Source: Bacillota bacterium
GTDB taxonomy: Bacteria; Bacillota; Clostridia; Acetivibrionales; DTU013
DNA length: 47,826 bases
NCBI GenBank assembly: GCA_023412665.1
Contig: JAEZCA010000011.1
Location: 1-47,826, forward strand
Reading direction: 5' to 3'
Shown here: in pieces, positions 8,380-16,575 of the stretch
Numbering within the stretch: the stretch's first letter is position 1
Layout: every line of letters begins with the position of its first letter
Translations under genes and position numbers: made by a program
Notes under the pieces: generated by a model
Told to the model about the DNA's origin: nothing
The model's database searches: none
Seen by the model: only the letters and a program-made list of their open reading frames with translations

Positions 8380-9924
8380 ATGAAGAAGTTTATAACGATT
8401 CTAGTCGCACTAATGGTTTTGGTCAGCAGTTTGGCAGGCTGCGGCAGTTCTTCTGAGACACCGGGGACTAATGAGACTCCAGCGCCAGCGCCGCAGCAAA
8501 GCACTCAACCTGAGGGAACAGCTGAGGACGCAACTAACATGGGTACTGCAGAAAATCCTGTTGTCCTTACGATGGTTGCTAAGGACATGCCCAAGAATGA
8601 CCCTGTCACCATCAAGTATTTCGAAACCATTGAGAAAGCCATGGCTGAAAAAGGGATGCATATCAAGCTTGACCTGGTTGAAATCCAGGAAGGAACATAT
8701 GCAGACAGCGTAAGCTTGCTGCTTCAGAGCGGTACGATACCGGATATCATCTATTTCCAGGGCGGCGATTATCAGTTTGGCGTAACACAGGGTATTTTGG
8801 AAGACCTTACACCCTATGTTGAAAAGTCGGAATATGTAAAGGGTGCTTTGGAAGCTCACTCTGTTCAGTGCCTGCAAAACTATCCGTACCTGCTTTGGAT
8901 CGCTCCTACACGTACAAAGGTACCGGTAGTACGTAAGGATTGGTTTGAGGGAATGGAGACATCTGCTGCACTTATAGCTGACCCGACTCCTGAAAACTAC
9001 TATCAGTTCTTTAAGGAAATTCAACAGAAGTATACCAAGAAATCTGCATTAACCGTTCAAGGCGCAACTGATGGCCTTTTAGAGGTTGATATGTTCCTTG
9101 GGCAGGCCTTTAGCGATGGTATGAGCTGGGTTAAGGATGCAAGCGGAAAATACACGTACAGCAAAATATCTGAATCTGAACTGGCCAAGCTTGAATACTA
9201 TGCAAAGCTTTATAAGGAAAATTTATTGGACAATGAATACCTGTCCAAAAAGTATGATGCTAAGGAAAAGGCTATGTACAGCGGTGAGGTCGGCGTGATC
9301 GTAGCTACTCAGGGAACAGTTGCATCAAATTACAACAATAAGAGCATAGCACAAAACGGTGAAGCCGGTGAACTTATGGTACTTCCCCCGGCTAAGGGAC
9401 AAAACTCATGGAGCTTTACACCGACCGATGTCAGCAAGGAATCGAGAGGATGGGCGATAGGAGCCACCAGCAAGAATAAGGAATTGGCATTTAAATTCTT
9501 TGACTTTATGGCCAGCCCCGAAGGTCAGACCATTGATAAGCTGGGCTTTGAAGGAGAGCATTACAACATAGTCAATAATAAGATCGTATTAACGGAAAAT
9601 TTTAAATCATGGTATCCGAGAGTTCATGAGTCTATCGCAGTATTTGAACCAATTTTACCGTTTGACGAGACCACTCCTTACATGACCCAGATTTCAAAAG
9701 ACTCATATGAGATGGTAGCAAAACACTCCTCCAATGACAATGCCTTCCTGATTCCCGATGAGCTTGTTACTGAATGGGATGCTGCAACAGCCGCTTACAA
9801 AGAGTTTGCTTCAGATATTATATCAGGTAAGAAGACAGCTGCGGATTGGAATGAGTTCGTAGAAAAGTGGAAGTCCATGGGCGGACAGGCAGTCATTGAT
9901 TATGCCAACACCGTTCTTAAATAG
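8380..9924 (+). CDS. Sugar ABC transporter substrate-binding lipoprotein (LplA/LipO type)
   Basis: 514 aa. It begins with a lipoprotein signal peptide (basic KK, hydrophobic core, lipobox L-A-G-C with the lipidated Cys near residue 21), then a Ser/Thr/Pro/Gln-rich tether to about residue 60. The mature part is a family-1 solute-binding fold of the large LplA/LipO kind ('DIIYFQGGDYQFGVTQGILEDLTPYVEKS' region about 120-150, 'GWAIGATSKNKELAFKFFDFMASPEGQ' region about 365-390; shown here only as landmarks). It should be anchored outside the membrane and deliver an oligosaccharide or glycoside to the two permeases upstream. Start context: AAGAAGGATTGAG before ATG. A stable hairpin follows the stop and may set expression between this gene and the enzymes downstream. 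Confidence 0.92.
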   Translation: MKKFITILVALMVLVSSLAGCGSSSETPGTNETPAPAPQQSTQPEGTAEDATNMGTAENPVVLTMVAKDMPKNDPVTIKYFETIEKAMAEKGMHIKLDLVEIQEGTYADSVSLLLQSGTIPDIIYFQGGDYQFGVTQGILEDLTPYVEKSEYVKGALEAHSVQCLQNYPYLLWIAPTRTKVPVVRKDWFEGMETSAALIADPTPENYYQFFKEIQQKYTKKSALTVQGATDGLLEVDMFLGQAFSDGMSWVKDASGKYTYSKISESELAKLEYYAKLYKENLLDNEYLSKKYDAKEKAMYSGEVGVIVATQGTVASNYNNKSIAQNGEAGELMVLPPAKGQNSWSFTPTDVSKESRGWAIGATSKNKELAFKFFDFMASPEGQTIDKLGFEGEHYNIVNNKIVLTENFKSWYPRVHESIAVFEPILPFDETTPYMTQISKDSYEMVAKHSSNDNAFLIPDELVTEWDAATAAYKEFASDIISGKKTAADWNEFVEKWKSMGGQAVIDYANTVLK

Positions 9925-9955
9925 TAATTATATATCCACGGAACAGGCTTAAGGA

Positions 9956-10010
9956 GAGGGGGGTATGAACAGCTGATGTTTATAAAAGGATACAGCATCA
10001 TACCGCCCTC
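9956..10010 (+). terminator. Intercistronic hairpin after the binding-protein gene
   Basis: Left arm GAGGGGGGTATGA and right arm TCATACCGCCCTC pair over about 12 bp with one mismatch, followed by TTTAAGTTTA. It sits between the abundant binding protein and the ARH enzymes, so it may act as a partial terminator or mRNA-stabilising structure. Confidence 0.55.
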
Positions 10011-10043
10011 TTTAAGTTTAGATGCTAACATGGGAGGATAGAA

Positions 10044-12146
10044 ATGATACAAAGCAATTATTTGGAGAAGGTATACGGTGGATTACTGGGAAAATGCATC
10101 GGGATCAGGCTGGGAGCCCCGGTAGAGCCATCGATCTGGAATTTTGACCGGATTGTCAAGACTTATGGCTATGTGGACAGATATGTGAAGCCGTATAAAA
10201 ACTTTGCAGCAGATGATGACTCCAACGGACCGGTATATTTTCTTCGTGCGCTGGTGGATGATGCCAAGGACAGGGAACTGCAGCCACAGGATGTTGCCAA
10301 CGCCTGGCTCAATTATGCCAGGGAGGGTGTGGGCATGTTCTGGTGGGGAGGCTATGGCATCAGTACCGAGCACACCGCATACACAAATCTGAAGATGGGG
10401 ATCAAAGCACCCCAATCCGGTTCAATTGCCCAAAATGGAGAGGTCATAGCCGAGCAGATCGGTGGACAGATTTTTATTGATACATTTGGGTTGATACACC
10501 CGTGTAATGTGAAGAAGGCTGCTGACTATGGTGAAATTGCGGCCAGCGTTTCCCATGACGGAGAGGGGCTGCTTGGGGCGAGATTTTTCTGCGCAGCCAT
10601 TGCCAAGGCTTTTGAGACCTCAGACATTGACGAAATTATTGCAGCAGGACTTTCCCAGATCCCTGAGACCTCCACATACTATGCGGTGTCCAAGGCGGTC
10701 ATTGATTTTTATCATCTCCACCCGGAGAATTACAAATTATGCATGGAGATGCTTAAGAAGGATTGGGGCTACGATAAATTCCCTGGAAACTGCCACATCA
10801 TTCCTAATGCAGGTGTCTGTATCCTTGCAATGATGTATGGTCGCGGAGATTACTGCAAAACAATAGAAATTGCTACAACCTGCGGCTGGGATACGGACTG
10901 TAACGCAGGTAATGTCGGGACGGTCCTGGGTGTTGCCTGCGGTGTGGAGGCTTTCCCGAGCAAATACCGGACCCCGATTAATGATGGTATCGTGCTTTCT
11001 GGTATATCCGGGTACCTGAATATTCTTGATTTGCCGACCTATGCCAGGGAAGTGGCTTTAATCGGTTACCGGTTGGTGGGCGAAGAGCCACCGGCCAAGG
11101 TGAAGGAGAGCTATAGGCCGGGAGAACTGTATTTTGACTTTGAGCTGCCGGGTTCAACACACAATATCAGGGTTTCAGAGCCCTATATATGCGACCCCCG
11201 ACACAGCCAGGAAATTGCTTTTTCAGGCAAGGGCTCGCTGGAAATTCTGTTCAGCCAGCTTTATCGCGGTAAAAGCAGCAAGGTGTTCTACAAGCCTTTT
11301 TACACAAGGGATGATTTTAGTGATGAAAGATACAGCCCTGCATTTTCTGCCCAGGCCTATAGCGGCAGGACTGTCAGGATGAAGGTGTATCTGGACCAAT
11401 GGGAAGGATTGGATCTGGTAGGTGTGAATCCATATATTCATACCGTTGGCGGCGGTGATATCATATTACAGTATATCCGTCCGCAGCAAGGGGAATGGAC
11501 TGAAATAGAATTTACCATACCCGATACCGATGGAAGGGTTGTTGATGAGGTAGGCTTTATACTTGAGGGACTTTCAGCTCCGAAAAGCAGAAGCCGCGGA
11601 AGATTGTTCATCGATGATTTCTCCATAACAGGCAAGGGTGATTACACTATAGAAATTTCAAAGCAGAGGAAGGATTTCGGCTGTATTACTCCGTTTGTAC
11701 ACAGTGATGGAGCATGGCGGATTATGGGGGATTATGTAAATCTCACTCGTTGCAAGCCTAGCTTTAGCTTCACTGGCAACTATTATGCCCAGGACCAGAG
11801 CATAACCGCAAGTGTGATACCCCACAGTGGTGAAGATCATCTGATGATGGTAAGGTCCAATGGAATCATGAGGGGCTACCTGGGTGGCTTTGACAAGGAC
11901 GGAACCGTATCTGTGTATAAGAATGATTTTGGATACAAGAAAATTGCATCAGCTGTATTCAAATGGCAATATGATAAGGAATATAAGCTGACACTAACTG
12001 CAAAAGGAAATGAAATAACACTGCTGGTGGACGGGCAGGAAGTGCTGAAAACCACCGATGACCAGTTCAGTTACGGTATGACAGGCTGCGGAGGAATCGG
12101 AATCGGACGGACATCCTTCGGGCATTTTAGAATCACTGAGCTGTAA
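10044..12146 (+). CDS. ADP-ribosylglycohydrolase-fold enzyme fused to two beta-sandwich-like regions
   Basis: 700 aa; typical ARH proteins have about 300. The ARH domain spans about 1-340. It has 'GLLGKCIGIRLGAPVE' at the start, the first metal cluster 'DDDSNGP' (57-63, in place of the usual TDDT) and the second cluster 'CGWDTDCNAGNVGTVLG' (280-296), which supply the acidic di-metal ligands. Residues about 370-535 look like a galactose-binding/CBM-type beta-sandwich ('EWTEIEFTIPDTDG', 'RGRLFIDDFSITG'). Residues about 545-700 look like a LamG/concanavalin-type domain ('YDKEYKLTLTAKGNEITLLV', 'GGIGIGRTSFGHFRI'). There is no signal peptide, so it is cytoplasmic. ARH enzymes cleave N- or O-linked ribosyl bonds. 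The carbohydrate-binding-like regions and the adjacent sugar importer suggest a true carbohydrate substrate. ATG chosen with GGGAGG 6 bases upstream. Confidence 0.85.
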   Translation: MIQSNYLEKVYGGLLGKCIGIRLGAPVEPSIWNFDRIVKTYGYVDRYVKPYKNFAADDDSNGPVYFLRALVDDAKDRELQPQDVANAWLNYAREGVGMFWWGGYGISTEHTAYTNLKMGIKAPQSGSIAQNGEVIAEQIGGQIFIDTFGLIHPCNVKKAADYGEIAASVSHDGEGLLGARFFCAAIAKAFETSDIDEIIAAGLSQIPETSTYYAVSKAVIDFYHLHPENYKLCMEMLKKDWGYDKFPGNCHIIPNAGVCILAMMYGRGDYCKTIEIATTCGWDTDCNAGNVGTVLGVACGVEAFPSKYRTPINDGIVLSGISGYLNILDLPTYAREVALIGYRLVGEEPPAKVKESYRPGELYFDFELPGSTHNIRVSEPYICDPRHSQEIAFSGKGSLEILFSQLYRGKSSKVFYKPFYTRDDFSDERYSPAFSAQAYSGRTVRMKVYLDQWEGLDLVGVNPYIHTVGGGDIILQYIRPQQGEWTEIEFTIPDTDGRVVDEVGFILEGLSAPKSRSRGRLFIDDFSITGKGDYTIEISKQRKDFGCITPFVHSDGAWRIMGDYVNLTRCKPSFSFTGNYYAQDQSITASVIPHSGEDHLMMVRSNGIMRGYLGGFDKDGTVSVYKNDFGYKKIASAVFKWQYDKEYKLTLTAKGNEITLLVDGQEVLKTTDDQFSYGMTGCGGIGIGRTSFGHFRITEL

Positions 12147-12183
12147 CAAAATAACAAAATTGCATGGGGAGAGTTAAAAATAG

Positions 12184-13170
12184 ATGATAACTAGACAGGA
12201 TTTAATCAATAACAGGGCTCTGGCGGAAAGTAAGGCGGTAGGTTCCATCTGTGGTCTGGCAATCGGAGATTCCTTCGGCGACGCGTCCAGAAAGCAGGAA
12301 AACCGTGTTAACTATGGTATCACGACTGACTTCAACAGTGGTACTTCGTGGAGTACGGATGATACGGAGTTTGCGCTGTTGACAGCCAAAACTCTGATCA
12401 AATGCAAGGGAGACCTGACAACCCAGTGTGTCGTGGACGCATGGTTCGAGGATGTTGTAGTGCAGGATGAATTCAAGAGGGGTGGAGCCAGCGAGACATC
12501 GGCTGCAATGAGCCTGCGCCGTGGATTACGTCCGCCTTTAACAGGTAAATACAGCACATTCCATATGAGCGACGGCTCTGCAATGCGTATAGGGCCGGTT
12601 GGGGTGATATGTGCGGGAGACCCGGAAAAGGCCGCAGCAATGGCGGAAATTGATGCATCCATCAGCCACTATGCCGACGGTATCTGGGGAGCGCAGGCGG
12701 TAGCAGCCGCTGTATCCGTTGCTATGGTCGATGCTACAATGGACGAGATCATAGCCACGGCAATGAGGTTTATACCTGCGGACTCATGGCTGTATGCCAA
12801 CATGAATACAGCCTTCGAGATCGTAGAAAAGGCCGGAGGCTCCATACTGGATTCGTGGATGCCGCTTCACGACGCACTGCTTACCAGCGCATGGGCAACG
12901 ACTGCAGAAGCGATACCCTCAGCCTTTGCCTGCCTTAAGCTGGCTAGTACAGATTTCAAAACCGGTGTCATATTAGCAGGTAACTTCGGTAGAGATGCCG
13001 ATACCATCGGCGCCGTAGCCGGTGCCATCCTTGGTGCAAAGTATGGTGTCCAGGCTATTCCCGCCCATTGGGTAGAAAAGACCCGTTACCCATCCGGAAC
13101 ATGTTTACAATTTACCAAGGGGATCGATCTTATTTCCATTGGACAGCAGCTGGCTGAGTTGATCCGGTGA
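12184..13170 (+). CDS. ADP-ribosylglycohydrolase family protein (stand-alone)
   Basis: 328 aa, the usual length of a single ARH domain. Both di-metal motifs are intact: 'SWSTDDTEFA' (55-64) and 'GNFGRDADTIGAVAGAILGA' (267-284... read as the GRDADTIG cluster). The N-terminus 'AVGSICGLAIGDSFGDA' is also standard. It is clearly diverged from the larger ARH protein 37 bp upstream, so the pair are not a recent duplication and probably act on different bonds or steps. Cytoplasmic, no extra domains. It is the last gene of the operon; a hairpin at 13195-13232 follows. DraG/ARH1/ARH3 relatives remove ADP-ribose from proteins, but no ADP-ribosyltransferase is nearby. A small-molecule glycoside hydrolase role is therefore the better inference. 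Confidence 0.9.
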   Translation: MITRQDLINNRALAESKAVGSICGLAIGDSFGDASRKQENRVNYGITTDFNSGTSWSTDDTEFALLTAKTLIKCKGDLTTQCVVDAWFEDVVVQDEFKRGGASETSAAMSLRRGLRPPLTGKYSTFHMSDGSAMRIGPVGVICAGDPEKAAAMAEIDASISHYADGIWGAQAVAAAVSVAMVDATMDEIIATAMRFIPADSWLYANMNTAFEIVEKAGGSILDSWMPLHDALLTSAWATTAEAIPSAFACLKLASTDFKTGVILAGNFGRDADTIGAVAGAILGAKYGVQAIPAHWVEKTRYPSGTCLQFTKGIDLISIGQQLAELIR

Positions 13171-13194
13171 TAGGTTTGTAAAAGAGTTTTATGT

Positions 13195-13232
13195 ACCCTG
13201 TGGAGTCACTTTTGTGGGTGATTCTGCAGGGT
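13195..13232 (+). terminator. Probable terminator of the ARH operon
   Basis: ACCCTG/CAGGGT outer stem continues inward with GGAGTCAC/GTGATTC pairing (one G-T and a small bulge). It is followed by TGTTTATATG, so the T-run is weak. Confidence 0.5.
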
Positions 13233-13289
13233 TGTTTATATGTTGCTGGTAGATAATTCTATCACAATACAGTTCAGGAGGATTACATT

Positions 13290-14132
13290 GTGAAAAAATT
13301 TAGCGAATATTTCCTTATTAACCTTGGATTGCTGTTAACTGCTATGGGTATTCACTTCTTTAAGGGGCCCAACAACTTTGCCATTGGAGGGGTGAGCGGA
13401 CTTGCTATTGTCCTGCGGTATTTTTTCCCTTCTATTCCGATGGGTCCGCTAATGCTTTTGATAAATATTCTACTGCTCATTATAGGTTTTACACTGATTG
13501 GCAAGTCCTTTGGTTCAAAGACGGTTTATTCAAGCGTTGTGCTTTCTGGCATGGTATGGCTGCTTGATCAATTATTTCCTATGCAACAGCCCTTCACCAA
13601 CGACACTATGCTGGAATTGATATTTGCGATTATTCTTCCGGCTGTAGGTTCTGCAATAGTTTTTAACCAAAACGCCTCGACGGGCGGGACGGATATCGTA
13701 GCGAAAGTACTCAGTAAGCTTACCCACATTGATATTGGGAAGGCGCTGCTGCTTTCGGACTTCGCTATCACCATTGCTGCAGGTATGGTATACGGTGTGC
13801 AAATTGGTATGTACTCAGTGCTGGGCTTGCTGCTTAAAGCTTTTATGATCGACATGGTCATTGAAGGCTTCAATCTTAAGAAACAAATGGTCATTGTGAG
13901 TGAAAGGGCAGAGGAGATCAAGAAATATATTGTAGAAAATTTGCACCGGGGAGCCACGATTCATATTGCATATGGCGCTTTCAGAAATGAGGAAAAGCAG
14001 GTGCTGACTACTGTGATGAGCAGAAGACAGGCTATTTTACTGAGACAATTCATACGGGAGACTGATAAAAGCGCATTTATTACGATTACCAATACATCGG
14101 AGATTATCGGCAAAGGCTTCAGAAACCTGTAA
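13290..14132 (+). CDS. YitT family membrane protein (DUF161/DUF2179)
   Basis: 280 aa. About five to six membrane segments lie in residues 1-195 ('LLLTAMGIHFFKGPNNFAIGG', 'FNQNASTGGTDIVAKVL'), followed by a cytoplasmic DUF2179 domain ('RGATIHIAYGAFRNEEKQVL', 'FITITNTSEIIGKGF'; each seen as a strand of the small alpha/beta domain). YitT proteins are widespread in Bacillota; their transport or signalling role is not established. The GTG start at 13290 is supported by AGGAGG at 13276-13281, 8 bases upstream. It has its own leader after the ARH terminator and stands alone, so it is probably transcribed separately. Family call is firm, function open. Confidence 0.88.
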   Translation: MKKFSEYFLINLGLLLTAMGIHFFKGPNNFAIGGVSGLAIVLRYFFPSIPMGPLMLLINILLLIIGFTLIGKSFGSKTVYSSVVLSGMVWLLDQLFPMQQPFTNDTMLELIFAIILPAVGSAIVFNQNASTGGTDIVAKVLSKLTHIDIGKALLLSDFAITIAAGMVYGVQIGMYSVLGLLLKAFMIDMVIEGFNLKKQMVIVSERAEEIKKYIVENLHRGATIHIAYGAFRNEEKQVLTTVMSRRQAILLRQFIRETDKSAFITITNTSEIIGKGFRNL

Positions 14133-14202
14133 TTGGACGACCTATATCCACTAAAGCACAAAGTACGCAGAATAGTAAAATTAATTTGTTTATTGGTCTT
14201 GA

Positions 14203-14361
14203 AATAGGGGCATTAATATAGAGGACATAAACATTTCAAAACAACTGGCTGAACCGGTTGCTTGGGGAGGCCCCATCGTAATGAACACAAAAGAAGAGTT
14301 GTATAAGGCGTTCGACGATTTGAAAAGAGGCACATTCTTACAGGACATGATTTCTTATTGA
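14203..14361 (+). pseudogene. Remnant of a pirin family gene (C-terminal end only)
   Basis: An open stretch of 52 codons without a plausible start ends in TGA at 14359. It reads as the conserved C-terminal end of pirin proteins: 'EPVAWGGPIVMNT' followed by '.EEL..AF.DL..GTF'. Full pirins are about 230-300 aa, so about four fifths of the gene, including the metal-binding N-terminal cupin, is missing. There is no RBS. Seen: the peptide. Known: this block is diagnostic of the Pirin_C end. Inference: decay after a deletion. Confidence 0.75.
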
Positions 14362-14436
14362 TGAAACGATATAGAGAAACCAGTGCGCATACGGGAGCAA
14401 AAAAAACCCGTAAATATAGAAGAAGAGGTGATTGCT

Positions 14437-15003
14437 ATGAGAAGTTTCACTACATTAGACCTACAATATGCACACAGGTTCTATGGATTCAAAGGTGAAG
14501 CACAGTATTTGCATGGACATACGGGAATACTGACTATTGAAGTTGAGGATACTGTCAACAAGGGAGTCAATATGGTATTTCCATGTAATGAAATCAGGAA
14601 AACCGCCTGGGAGGTTTTGCAAAACTTCGACCATGCGTTGGTCTTAAGGGAAGATGATCCATTGCTTCCTGCGATCCTTGGCGTTTACGAAGCTCAAGGT
14701 ATCAAGGATGGCGCACCAACAAATAAGCAAAAAGGTCCGGCTTTCAAGACGGAGCTTGCTACTGCGTACCCGGAATGTCGTTTGGTAGTAACAAAAGAGA
14801 CGATGACTGTAGAAGGTATGATTAAAATTGTTTACGAGCTACTGAAGGACAAGCTGAACATAGTGAAGCTAACGTTTACAAGCGGAGTAAATGGCGCTAC
14901 AGAAGAGTACACGCCCCAAAAGGATATCGACCGCTGCCCGTTATGCGGTATTGCGTTAAATGAAAATGGTGTGTGCCCTAAATGCGGATACAGGAAAGTC
15001 TAA
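14437..15003 (+). CDS. QueD/PTPS-like protein lacking the catalytic Cys, with C-terminal zinc ribbon
   Basis: 188 aa from ATG 14437 (AGAGGTG upstream); an in-frame ATG at 14383 lacks a site. Residues 1-155 have the tetrahydropterin-synthase fold marks: zinc ligands His13 ('YAHRFY') and His26/His28 ('LHGHTG'), Asp65-His66 ('NFDHALVL') and the 'T-V-E-G' substrate region at 124-127. In QueD the sequence is C-x-x-L-H-G-H with catalytic Cys; here that position is Ala22. The C-terminal catalytic Glu also appears replaced (Leu, near 145). Residues 165-185 form a rubredoxin-like zinc ribbon, C167-x2-C170...C180-x2-C183. So the fold is clear, but normal 6-carboxy- or 6-pyruvoyl-tetrahydropterin synthase chemistry is doubtful. 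No queuosine genes are nearby. Confidence 0.8.
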   Translation: MRSFTTLDLQYAHRFYGFKGEAQYLHGHTGILTIEVEDTVNKGVNMVFPCNEIRKTAWEVLQNFDHALVLREDDPLLPAILGVYEAQGIKDGAPTNKQKGPAFKTELATAYPECRLVVTKETMTVEGMIKIVYELLKDKLNIVKLTFTSGVNGATEEYTPQKDIDRCPLCGIALNENGVCPKCGYRKV

Positions 15004-15041
15004 ACAGGTATCTTAAATCAATTTTTTAGATTTGAACTAAT

Positions 15042-15076
15042 CAGGCACTCTATGCTTAAATTGCATAGAGTGCCTG
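15042..15076. terminator. Bidirectional terminator between convergent genes
   Basis: Perfect 14-bp inverted repeat (CAGGCACTCTATGC / GCATAGAGTGCCTG) with a 7-nt loop, between the QueD-like gene (+) and the flavin reductase gene (-). T-rich DNA follows on both sides. Confidence 0.8.
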
Positions 15077-15092
15077 GTCTGTTTCTGTGTTT

Positions 15093-15683
15093 TTAAGCTT
15101 GGTTGGTCCTTGATATATCAAGTGACTTTATAGGCTCACCCCATGCTCCGAGCGCCTTCCCATCCCATGAAAAATATGTTTGACAGGTTGTACTGATTGG
15201 TGCGATGGTTCTAATACGCTGTTCAACACTCGTGCTTTTATCGCTCAATCCCTCATCAGCCAAAACATTACGAATCTTGCACAGGAATACTTCGCCATTG
15301 TCAAGAGGAATGGATTGAGAGACCTCAAGCTCAAAAGTCAAGGGACTGTCATCTAAAACAGGGACATTCAAGACTGAGCCTTTGGATGTTCCAATTGCAA
15401 TATCCATTTTGTTAGCCGAATATCCGTCTGTGTTCCCGAAATAATCAGCAAGGGGGAGAAGCGATTCTGTGACAAGATTGGCAGAGAAGACTTTAGTTGC
15501 ATGTATCCGGTCTTTCGTCAGTTTATCACCGCCGATACACGCCATCACACCCAGCTCTGTATCCCAGCAATAGCTGAGCCAGCAAAAAAGTCCGAAATTT
15601 GGTGTACCATCCTCCTTATATGTGCCATACAGGAACATCGTTTGCGGGCAAAAGTCGTTTGAAATAGGCATGGATTTTTTCAT
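15093..15683 (-). CDS. Flavin reductase family protein (flavoredoxin-like)
   Basis: 196 aa from ATG 15683; a TTG at 15689 is also possible and sits at better distance (5 bases) from AAGGAG. The fold is the FMN-binding split barrel of the flavin-reductase family: 'LYGTYKEDGTPNFGLFCWLSYCWD' (landmark at about 20-43), 'KVFSANLVTESLLPLADYFG' and 'FLCKIRNVLADE'. Such proteins bind FMN and pass electrons from NAD(P)H or ferredoxin to flavins or small substrates. It is the last gene of a tight three-gene operon with PNPOx-like and MarR genes, which together look like a redox or xenobiotic response unit. The electron acceptor is unknown. Confidence 0.82.
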   Translation of the reverse strand: MKKSMPISNDFCPQTMFLYGTYKEDGTPNFGLFCWLSYCWDTELGVMACIGGDKLTKDRIHATKVFSANLVTESLLPLADYFGNTDGYSANKMDIAIGTSKGSVLNVPVLDDSPLTFELEVSQSIPLDNGEVFLCKIRNVLADEGLSDKSTSVEQRIRTIAPISTTCQTYFSWDGKALGAWGEPIKSLDISRTNQA

Positions 15684-15685
15684 AA

Positions 15686-16111
15686 TCAAAGTAGCTCCTT
15701 AATACAAAAAGTTTCTGATGAACCGGGGTAATATCTGCCTTTTTCAGCAGTAAATTTATAAACACAATAATCATCATCTGTAACGCCCTTGGGATAATAC
15801 ATCTCAAAGCCTTCGCGCCACAAGAGTTCTTTGTGATATGTATCAGTGCATACCTCCATCGTACCGATAAGCATCAATCCGTGAAAAGCCTGTTCGTCAC
15901 AATAATAAACACATGCTTTGGGGTTTGCTTTGAACTGTGCCGCTCTCTTGGATGACAGGTTAGTCGAAAAATAATGGATGCCTAAGCCGTCACGTTGCAA
16001 GGAGAGCATGGCTTTTGTGTTTGGGTAGCCATTTTCATCTACTGAAGAAACATAAACATTTTTTGCATTTTCAACCAGAAGGTTAATTTCCTGTTTCATT
16101 TGCTCATTCAT
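15686..16111 (-). CDS. Pyridoxamine 5'-phosphate oxidase-like FMN-binding protein
   Basis: 141 aa, one split-barrel domain ('NVYVSSVDENGYPNTKAML' at about 18-36, 'YYCDEQAFHGLMLIGTMEV' at about 70-88). This is the 'general stress protein 26'-like branch of the PNPOx superfamily, not a true PdxH, which is longer and carries the PLP site. It probably binds a flavin and reduces a small molecule. Its start codon overlaps the MarR stop by 4 bp, and its own stop touches the start of the flavin-reductase gene, so all three are translationally coupled. Function beyond flavin binding is not visible. Confidence 0.82.
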   Translation of the reverse strand: MNEQMKQEINLLVENAKNVYVSSVDENGYPNTKAMLSLQRDGLGIHYFSTNLSSKRAAQFKANPKACVYYCDEQAFHGLMLIGTMEVCTDTYHKELLWREGFEMYYPKGVTDDDYCVYKFTAEKGRYYPGSSETFCIKELL

Positions 16112-16554
16112 TTTAAATAATCACTCCTATTTAGATTTGTTAGTATACGCTCCAGAGTATTTTCAAAGGCGGTAATCTCATCATCCGAAAAACCTGCATA
16201 ATAAATTTCATTCATCTCTTGTGATACCATGTCGTATTTGCCGCTAAGTGAACGAGCTTGATCAGTAAGCGCAATACGTATCTGCCGCCGATTTGTTTTA
16301 TCGGGTATGCGTAAAAGCAGTCCGGACTCCTCCATTCGGTCAAGCATACTGGTCAGTGTGGTTTTGGCAAGCCCGGTTTTCTTTGAAAGCTCAGCTATTG
16401 GGATATTATCTTCCTGCCATAATACATACAGTATCCTTCCCTGTGCTCCATTGAATGCATCTATGCCAGCGTTAGCAAGCAGCCTTTCAAATATTCTGCC
16501 GCTGATCTGCTTGATTTGGGAAATCAAAAAGCCCCCATTTGTTTCAGAAACCAA
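16108..16554 (-). CDS. MarR family transcriptional regulator
   Basis: 148 aa with the MarR winged helix: 'IPIAELSKKTGLAKTTLTSMLDRMEESGLLLR' (landmark, about 53-84; recognition helix 'AKTTLTSMLDRME') and the wing 'DKTNRRQIRIALT'. Helices at both ends give the dimer. The start is TTG at 16554, supported by GGGAGGTGA just upstream and the absence of an ATG. It heads the operon with the PNPOx-like and flavin-reductase genes and has its own consensus-like promoter carrying a repeated TTCTATAT sequence, so autorepression relieved by a small ligand or oxidant is likely (inference). No conserved Cys of the OhrR type is seen near the N-terminus. Confidence 0.9.
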   Translation of the reverse strand: MVSETNGGFLISQIKQISGRIFERLLANAGIDAFNGAQGRILYVLWQEDNIPIAELSKKTGLAKTTLTSMLDRMEESGLLLRIPDKTNRRQIRIALTDQARSLSGKYDMVSQEMNEIYYAGFSDDEITAFENTLERILTNLNRSDYLK

Positions 16555-16575
16555 AACGTCACCTCCCTATATAGA

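Noticed and set aside
12184..13170. Toxin-antitoxin or anti-phage ADP-ribosylation system based on the ARH proteins
   Set aside because: No ADP-ribosyltransferase, DarT-like or macrodomain gene is nearby, and the neighbours are sugar-transport genes.
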